Part shown: piece after piece, positions 31,769 through 38,052 of the stretch
Layout of the letters: each line of letters starts with the position of its first letter
Numbering within the stretch: the first letter of the stretch is position 1
Source of the DNA: Clostridia bacterium
GTDB taxonomy: Bacteria; Bacillota; Clostridia; TANB77; CAG-508
Assembly: GCA_017458285.1 (NCBI GenBank)
Contig: JAFTFU010000204.1
Coordinates: 1 to 38,052 of the forward strand
Length of the DNA: 38,052 nucleotides
Reading direction: 5' to 3'
Program-made: the position numbers and the translations under genes
The notes under the pieces: model-generated
Database searches by the model: none
Seen by the model: the letters and a program-made list of their open reading frames with translations, nothing else
What the model was told of the DNA's origin: nothing

Positions 31769-34700
31769 ATGGAGATTAAAAGAATTTCAAAAAAAATAGT
31801 GGCAAGCTTGATTGTGTCAATAATCATATTGGCGCAATTTAGTAATTACAGATTTGAAACAGAAGCAGCAGTAATAACAGGAAATGAAAAATTATATTTG
31901 GCTTTATCTGATTCGAATCCAGAAAAATCAAATGGTATAGGGTATGCAATAAACGACCCTAATAATAATCCAAATGCGGGGAGTGTTATATGGAATATAG
32001 TTTCATATGATTCAAAAACAGCTACAACTGGAAAAAACGGTTCGAATTTATATTGTATAAAAGCAGAATATGGGCAAACTTGGCAAGCAGAGCAAAATAC
32101 TGCTGCAAAAGTAGAATACAATAATTCATATAATGTAGCATCATTATCAAGACAAAACGAGACAAATAGTGAAGTTGTAAAAGATTTAATTAAATCAGAG
32201 TATTTTAATGAAATTCTATATTTAATAGATAATATGTACATACCAGAAGAAGATAATAAAACATTGTTTCTAACTAACATGGGATTTGAACCTCAAGATG
32301 GTGACGATGCTGGAATGTATAAAATTCCTGGAACTATAGATTTAGTTAGCGAAGATGACTTTCCAACAGATGAAGATATCGTAGCAGTACAACAAGCTGC
32401 AATATGGTATTACACAAATTTTAAAGTTGGAAATAAATCAGTGTTTAATCAAAAAGATGTAACACAATGGTTAAACTTTAAAACAACAGAGAATGGATAT
32501 ACTCAATTAGCAAATGCGGATTCTGATTCACATAGAGATTTAATAGTTACAGCTATATATAATCAATTAATAAAGAAAGCTGATGAAGAAGCACAAAAAC
32601 AAGCAGGAACAACTTATAAATTACAAAACACAACAGCAAAATTATGGCTATCTGAAACAAATGGTGCAGACGCAGAAGAACAACCAATAGTTGAAATTCA
32701 CAGAAAAGCAATATTTGACTTAGCATTAAGAAAAACTATAACAGGACTAAAAGATAAAAATGGAAATACGAAAACAATAGATAATGTAAGAACAATAGAT
32801 GTAGATACAAGCAACTTATATAAAACAGACACAAACACAACAGCAGTATATAAACATACAAAAGCACCCGTAACAGTGGAAACAGGAGATATTGTAGAAT
32901 ATACATTTACAATATATAATGAAGGAACACAAGCGGGACTTCCAACAGAAATAAATGATAAACTACCTGGAATCATGGGAGCTCAATTAAGTTTAGCTTC
33001 AACAGGCAATATTACATCAAAATTAGGAAATATATATGAAATAAACATTAATGCTCCAACAACAAACATTGTAACATTAAAATTAAAAGGCGATGCAGAA
33101 AATGCAAAAAATATTCCAGCATATGATGGTAAAACACTATCTTATGATGAAATAAAATTAAACTTAAAAGTTGAGGCAAGCGTAAATACAACAAAGTCAC
33201 AAATCTTAACAAATATAGCATATATTTCAAAAGAATATAATTCTGACACAAAAACAATTATCGAAACAAATGGAAGCGAAGACAATGACTCAAAACCATC
33301 AATAGCACCAACATTTTCAGGAGAAAATGATAATTTACAAGATGGTATAACTTACGGAGATGATATTGGATATACAGGAAAAACAAATACAACAGACTTA
33401 AACCATAGCGACAGATATTATGAAGGACAAGAAGATGATGACGACTTTGAAAAAATAATATTAAAACCTCAAGCGTTTGACTTAAGCTTACGTAAGTACA
33501 TAACAAAAGTTGATAATGTTACAGTAAACAGAGCACCAAGTATTGATGCAAGTAAATTAAAATCAAATACAGCACAAACAGCAGAATATAATCATAGAAA
33601 AGATGCGGTTGAAGTAAAAGACGGAAGCGTAGTTACATATAATATATCAACTTATAATGAAGGTAGCGTTGACGGAATAGCAACAGTTATAAAAGACCAA
33701 TTACCAACAGGAGTAAAACTAAACTTAAGTAGTTTAAAATCAGAAAGTGGAAAATATTACCTAACATCAACTAAAGGAAATAAATATGAGGTAAATTATA
33801 ATGAACAAACTAATGAAATTACTTTCACTTTAGTAGAACAAAAAGCTAATTTAGTAGCATTTATAGAAAGAGACACATTAGATCAAGACACAATAGAATT
33901 TACATGCACAGTAAATGCTGTAGCTGATGAAACACAAAACACATACTTTACAAACATTGCATACATATATAAAGAAAAAACAGTAGACGGTAAAGAAATA
34001 ACAAACACACCAAATGAAGATAGAGACTCTGTACCATATACAAATCCAACAAACAACAATCAAAACAAGGCAGATGATTTAAAAACTGTAGGAAATGTAG
34101 GATATACAGGAAATGAAAGTAACCCTAGCAATTTAGCTCAAAGCAATACTTACTATAAAGGACAAGAAGATGATGATGACTTTGAAAAATTAGTAATGAG
34201 ACCAAAAACATTTGACTTAAAATTAATAAAATATATTACACAAGTAAATGGAGAAAATACAGACAATAGAGTTTTAAGTGTAGACATGAGCAAAATCAAC
34301 ACACAAGATGCAACAACAGGAAAACAAATAACAACAGGTGATTACAAATTACAAAAAAATCCAGTAGCAGTTGAAGCAGGAGACTTTGTAACATATACAT
34401 TTAGAGTATACAACGAAGGAGATTACGATGGTTTTGCACAAGAAATTTCAGAAAACATTCCTGAAGGATTAGAATTTATCTTAGTAGGAATTGATGATGA
34501 ATTCCAAAGCTATGATGGAAAAACAATAAAAAATATATCTGAAGAAATAAAAACATCAAGTATGTATGAAAAAATAAAAGAAACAAACAGTGCATGGGGA
34601 ATAATAACAGGAACATCTATTATAAAAACAGACTTCTTATCAAAGGAAAAATCTGAAGACAACCTTATAAAGGCATATAATTCTGATGCACAATATTCAG

Positions 34701-36862
34701 ATGGAACAACTAAAAATCCAGACTACAAAGAAATATCAGTAATATATAGAGTAAAAGAAGATGTAGAGCCAAATGTAACAATCAAAAATGATGCAGCAAT
34801 CTCAAAAGACCAAGCAGTTGATAAAAACGGAAACAATGTAACTATTCAAGATAGAGATTCAACACCAGGAAATGACGATGATAGCTGGAAAAAAGAAAAT
34901 TCTGGAAAATATTATGACAATGACAAAAAATGGCCTATATATCAAGAAGATGACGAAGATTATGATAACATTATAACAAAATCATTTGACCTAAGTTTAA
35001 GAAAACAAATAGTAAAAATAAATGACGAAATTTATACATCAAGATATGCAAATTTAGATGCAACAAACAGCAATAAAAATACTATTTATAATTACTATGA
35101 CGTAAACAACAATAAACCTTCAGTAAAAGCTGGAGACTTAGTTACATATTCAATAAGAGTATATAACGAAGGTCAAATAGACGGATATGCAAAACTAGTT
35201 GTAGACACTTTACCATCAGGATTAGAATTCTACTCAAGCACATATAATGGAGTAGATTACGGATGGACTAAAGCCCAAGGAACAGAAAAGACATATCAAA
35301 CAGACTTCTTATCATACGAAAAAGATACAAACAAAGGAACATCTAAATCAACACTTATAAAAGCTTACACAGGAAGTGGGGAAGCAGATTATAAGGAAAT
35401 TTACATAGTATGTAAAGTAAAAGACGATGTAACAACGAAAGATTCATTATTAAATGTAGCACAAATTGCAGACGATAGTGATGCAAAAGGAGAGCCTGTT
35501 AGAGATAAAGATTCAACACCAGGAAAAGAAGATGGAGTTGATAAATGGAAAGTTGAAGACGACTTAGACATTGAAAACTTAATACTTAAAGAATTTGATT
35601 TAAGTTTAAGAAAATTCATAACAGAAATTCAAACAGGTGAAACAAAACAAGTAGTTTCAAGCAGAAATCCAGTATTATCATATGATAAAGAAAAAGGACA
35701 AATATCATATACTCATTCAAAAGACCCACTAACAGTACATGTTGGAGATGTTGTAACATACACATTAAGGGTATACAATGAGGGAGAAATAGACGGATAT
35801 GCAGCAGCAATAAAAGATGACTTACCAGAATACTTAGAATATTTACCAGATGCAGAAACAAATAAAGCATATGAATGGAAAATGTTCGATAAAGACGGAA
35901 AAGAAACAACAAATGTTAAAGATGCCGTATATGTTGAAACAGAATACTTAGCAAAAGGTCACGGAGAAGAATCTGGAGATGCAAATTCTACTAAAAACTT
36001 ATTAAAAGCATTCGACAGTAATAAAGAGTTAAATGATTCAAATCCATCACACAAAGAAGTAAAAATATCATTTAAAGTAAAAGATCCAAATTCTAATACA
36101 TTTATAATTACAAACTTTGCTCAAATCTCAGAAGATACAGATGCAAATGGAAATCCTGTAAAAGATAAAGATTCAATTCCAAATAATGGAAAAGGAACAC
36201 CAACTGAGGATGACGAAGATATTGAAAACATAAAAGTAGAATACTTTGACTTAGCATTATTAAAATATGTAACAAAAGTAATTGTAAATGAAAATGGAAA
36301 ACAAACTGTAAGCGAAACAGGAAATGTTGGAGACGAAAAAGACATAGTACCAAGAGTTGAAATAAACAAAAATAATTTGAGTAAAACAGTTGTAAAATTC
36401 GGATATACAATAAAAGTAACAAACGAAGGAGACATCGAAGGATATGCTAAGGAAGTTACAGACTATATCCCAGCAGGACTTGAGTTCCATGCAGAAGACA
36501 ATCCAAACTGGAAAGACGAAGGAAACAATGTAATCTCAACAAGAGCATTAGAAAATACATTATTAAAACCTGGAGAAAGTGCAACTGTAGAAGTAATTCT
36601 TACATGGATAAATGGTCAAGACAATTTAGGATTAAAAACAAATACAGCTGAAATCTCAGAAGATTACAATGATAAAAAAGTTCCAGACAAAGACTCAACT
36701 CCAGATAATAAAGTACCAGGAGAAGACGATATAGATACAGCAGATGTATTATTATCACTAAAAACTGGTGGAGGATTAGACGTATTATATGTAAGATTAA
36801 CCATAGGATTACTAGTAATAATCTTAGCAGGAGCTTTAGCAATTAAGAAATTTGTACTATAA
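31769..36862 (+). CDS. Giant thioester-domain surface protein with six repeats
   Basis: 1697 residues. Signal peptide at 1-34 (IVASLIVSIIILAQF core). The N-terminal thioester domain has Cys96 in LYCIKAEYG and Gln209 in VQQAAIWYYTN, the pair that forms the internal thioester in Gram-positive adhesins. Six DUF11-like units start at the motif FDL-LRK or FDL-LIK/LLK, residues 315, 570, 815, 1073, 1276 and 1493, each with a VxVGDxVTYxLRVYNEG stretch. Acidic EDDDDFEK-type linkers join them. A C-terminal helix (about 1672-1694) follows LSLKTGG, not classical LPXTG. The repeats resemble stalks of covalently bonded adhesins. AAGGAGAG precedes ATG. It is expressed from two promoters. Confidence 0.88.
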   Translation: MEIKRISKKIVASLIVSIIILAQFSNYRFETEAAVITGNEKLYLALSDSNPEKSNGIGYAINDPNNNPNAGSVIWNIVSYDSKTATTGKNGSNLYCIKAEYGQTWQAEQNTAAKVEYNNSYNVASLSRQNETNSEVVKDLIKSEYFNEILYLIDNMYIPEEDNKTLFLTNMGFEPQDGDDAGMYKIPGTIDLVSEDDFPTDEDIVAVQQAAIWYYTNFKVGNKSVFNQKDVTQWLNFKTTENGYTQLANADSDSHRDLIVTAIYNQLIKKADEEAQKQAGTTYKLQNTTAKLWLSETNGADAEEQPIVEIHRKAIFDLALRKTITGLKDKNGNTKTIDNVRTIDVDTSNLYKTDTNTTAVYKHTKAPVTVETGDIVEYTFTIYNEGTQAGLPTEINDKLPGIMGAQLSLASTGNITSKLGNIYEININAPTTNIVTLKLKGDAENAKNIPAYDGKTLSYDEIKLNLKVEASVNTTKSQILTNIAYISKEYNSDTKTIIETNGSEDNDSKPSIAPTFSGENDNLQDGITYGDDIGYTGKTNTTDLNHSDRYYEGQEDDDDFEKIILKPQAFDLSLRKYITKVDNVTVNRAPSIDASKLKSNTAQTAEYNHRKDAVEVKDGSVVTYNISTYNEGSVDGIATVIKDQLPTGVKLNLSSLKSESGKYYLTSTKGNKYEVNYNEQTNEITFTLVEQKANLVAFIERDTLDQDTIEFTCTVNAVADETQNTYFTNIAYIYKEKTVDGKEITNTPNEDRDSVPYTNPTNNNQNKADDLKTVGNVGYTGNESNPSNLAQSNTYYKGQEDDDDFEKLVMRPKTFDLKLIKYITQVNGENTDNRVLSVDMSKINTQDATTGKQITTGDYKLQKNPVAVEAGDFVTYTFRVYNEGDYDGFAQEISENIPEGLEFILVGIDDEFQSYDGKTIKNISEEIKTSSMYEKIKETNSAWGIITGTSIIKTDFLSKEKSEDNLIKAYNSDAQYSDGTTKNPDYKEISVIYRVKEDVEPNVTIKNDAAISKDQAVDKNGNNVTIQDRDSTPGNDDDSWKKENSGKYYDNDKKWPIYQEDDEDYDNIITKSFDLSLRKQIVKINDEIYTSRYANLDATNSNKNTIYNYYDVNNNKPSVKAGDLVTYSIRVYNEGQIDGYAKLVVDTLPSGLEFYSSTYNGVDYGWTKAQGTEKTYQTDFLSYEKDTNKGTSKSTLIKAYTGSGEADYKEIYIVCKVKDDVTTKDSLLNVAQIADDSDAKGEPVRDKDSTPGKEDGVDKWKVEDDLDIENLILKEFDLSLRKFITEIQTGETKQVVSSRNPVLSYDKEKGQISYTHSKDPLTVHVGDVVTYTLRVYNEGEIDGYAAAIKDDLPEYLEYLPDAETNKAYEWKMFDKDGKETTNVKDAVYVETEYLAKGHGEESGDANSTKNLLKAFDSNKELNDSNPSHKEVKISFKVKDPNSNTFIITNFAQISEDTDANGNPVKDKDSIPNNGKGTPTEDDEDIENIKVEYFDLALLKYVTKVIVNENGKQTVSETGNVGDEKDIVPRVEINKNNLSKTVVKFGYTIKVTNEGDIEGYAKEVTDYIPAGLEFHAEDNPNWKDEGNNVISTRALENTLLKPGESATVEVILTWINGQDNLGLKTNTAEISEDYNDKKVPDKDSTPDNKVPGEDDIDTADVLLSLKTGGGLDVLYVRLTIGLLVIILAGALAIKKFVL

Positions 36863-36886
36863 TATTTGAAATTTAAATGCAAAAAT

Positions 36887-36937
36887 AAAAGAAGTAGATG
36901 ACTTAGGTAACCAAGTTTTTCTACTTCTTTTGTTTTT
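36887..36937 (+). terminator. Terminator of adhesin 1
   Basis: AAAAGAAGTAGA (36887-36898) with TCTACTTCTTTT (36920-36931), inner pairing ACTT..AAGT, then GTTTTTT. Confidence 0.85.
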
Positions 36938-37338
36938 TACATTTTTAAGCTAGCTTATTTTATATTGTGGCTGAGACAAAAAGTATATTTTAAAAATCGT
37001 AACATTTTGCATTAGTTCTTTTAGAAATTTTAACATTTTTCTTAATTAAAATGAAGAAGACGTATATAAAATTTATAAGATTTTACGGAACAGTGGGATT
37101 GCAAAATTAAAAAAGAAAAAATAAATTAAATTTTACATAATATAATATTGATTTTGTAACAAAAATGTAATATAATTGTAATGTGGGTGTAATATAGCAA
37201 ATGAAATTATAAAAGCTTAAAATCCGTAAAGGGATACACCAAAAAAAATAAAATACCAAAAAATACTAGTAATACAAGCTATTGACTAACTAAAAATACG
37301 TAGTAAAATAAAAATGAGTATGTAAAGGAGAGGAAGAA
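36938..37338 (+). promoter_or_regulatory. Intergenic region with two promoters before adhesin 2
   Basis: P1: TTGATT (37148-37153), 17, TATAAT (37171-37176). P2: TTGACT (37282-37287), 16, TAAAAT (37304-37309). The sequence 37148-37185 nearly repeats 31581-31618, and AAGCTTAAAATCCGTAAAGG corresponds to the same word before adhesin 1. The part before 37140 shows nothing else. Confidence 0.75.
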
Positions 37339-38052
37339 ATGGAGTTAAAAAGAATTTCAAAAAAATTAATAGCTAGTTTAATGCTAACAATAATTGTGCT
37401 AGCTCAATTTAGCAATTACAGATTTGTGACAGAAGCAGCAGTAATAGCTAAAGCAGATAGTTTAAAATTAGCACTATCGGAAAAAAATCCAGAGACAAAT
37501 TGGGGATATTCTATAAATGGAAATAAAAAAATATGGAATATAGTAGATAAAACCACAGGAAAAAGTGGTTCTAATTTGTATTGTATAAAAGCAGAATATG
37601 GAGAAACATGGTTAGGAACACCAACTACAACGGTAACATACGATAAATCTTACAATGCCTATGAATTATCATCTACAAATCTTACAACAAGTAATACAGC
37701 AAATACATTAATAAAATCAACTGCAAATTACAGTGCTTTATTATGGATAGCAGATAATGTATTTATGCCAGGAGAAAATAAAACAACATTCTTAAGTAAA
37801 ATGGGAATTACATGGGATGCTGATGAGGAAATGTATGTATTACCAAATACTGATTTAATAGGCGAAGAAGAATTCCCAACTGATGATGACATAATAGCAG
37901 TGCAACAAGCTGCAATATGGTATTATACAAACTACAAAGTAGGTAGTGATTCAACTTATAATCTTTTAAACAATGATTCATGGTTAAAATATATTGCAAA
38001 TGGAACAACTGATTATAATCAATTATCTCAAAATGCAAATTATGGAGAAGGC
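37339..38052 (+). CDS. Second thioester-domain surface protein, 3' end outside window
   Basis: The frame from ATG 37339 (GGAGAGG upstream) is open for 238 codons to the window end. The signal peptide (LIASLMLTIIVLAQF) is nearly identical in style to adhesin 1 and both continue SNYRF-TEAAV. The thioester pair is present: Cys in LYCIKAEYGETW and Gln in VQQAAIWYYTNYK. The sequence between is clearly diverged, so the two are old tandem paralogues. Repeats and anchor are beyond the window. Confidence 0.9.
   Translation, partial: MELKRISKKLIASLMLTIIVLAQFSNYRFVTEAAVIAKADSLKLALSEKNPETNWGYSINGNKKIWNIVDKTTGKSGSNLYCIKAEYGETWLGTPTTTVTYDKSYNAYELSSTNLTTSNTANTLIKSTANYSALLWIADNVFMPGENKTTFLSKMGITWDADEEMYVLPNTDLIGEEEFPTDDDIIAVQQAAIWYYTNYKVGSDSTYNLLNNDSWLKYIANGTTDYNQLSQNANYGEG

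Overview
The window looks like a chromosome segment of a low-GC Gram-positive bacterium of the Clostridia type. Evidence: very AT-rich intergenic DNA, strong AGGAGG-type ribosome binding sites, consensus TTGACA/TATAAT promoters, sigma factor/DUF4179 gene pairs, LPNTG-type and thioester-domain surface proteins, and tRNAs with encoded CCA ends. Species cannot be named from the sequence.

Layout. (1) 1-4000, an accessory island read on the minus strand. It holds two related cassettes. Each has a sigma-A-type promoter, a short leader hairpin, three contiguous 36-nt repeats, a terminator hairpin, cargo gene(s), and a shared AT-rich tail. One cargo is a ToxN/AbiQ-type endoribonuclease toxin (frameshifted) plus a Nudix hydrolase. 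The other is an HD-domain phosphohydrolase sitting where a toxin gene would be. (2) 4000-6700: broken remnants (ZIP transporter, probable radical-SAM tail), then a DUF2798 membrane protein and a cytidylate-kinase-like protein. (3) 6770-11650: two sigma factor/DUF4179 operons sharing an identical bipartite upstream element. (4) 11700-16950: a RhuM-Doc/Fic fusion, an unknown protein, a DDE transposase, and a VirD4/TraG-like coupling ATPase whose start codon appears to have mutated to ATA. (5) 17100-21100: a DUF1858 protein, tRNA Lys-Glu-Thr, an SDR (EF-P reductase type), a CBM25-like protein, an XRE regulator, a dolichol/phytol-kinase-like membrane enzyme and a second CMP-kinase-like protein. 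(6) 21200-26800: an unusual split ABC-type ATPase, wrecked surface-polysaccharide genes, a type II restriction-modification pair and tRNA-Lys(CTT). (7) 26900-31500: an XRE regulator, a 5'-truncated Big2/LPNTG protein, a PspA-GIDE envelope-stress operon, DUF378 and an Amidase_6 protein. (8) 31700-38052: two tandem giant thioester-domain surface proteins with duplicated dual promoters, the second running off the window.

The main candidate system is the pair of repeat-RNA cassettes. The array/ToxN unit fits type III toxin-antitoxin loci (tandem about 36-nt RNA repeats, terminator, ToxN). The second array shares promoter, leader and repeat layout, and two of its three repeats differ by compensatory stem changes, but it leads directly into an HD phosphohydrolase. 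That raises the possibility of a type III-like unit with a non-ToxN partner. Several genes (toxN, ZIP, the ABC protein twice) show net +1 frameshifts, so base-call error has to be weighed against real decay.
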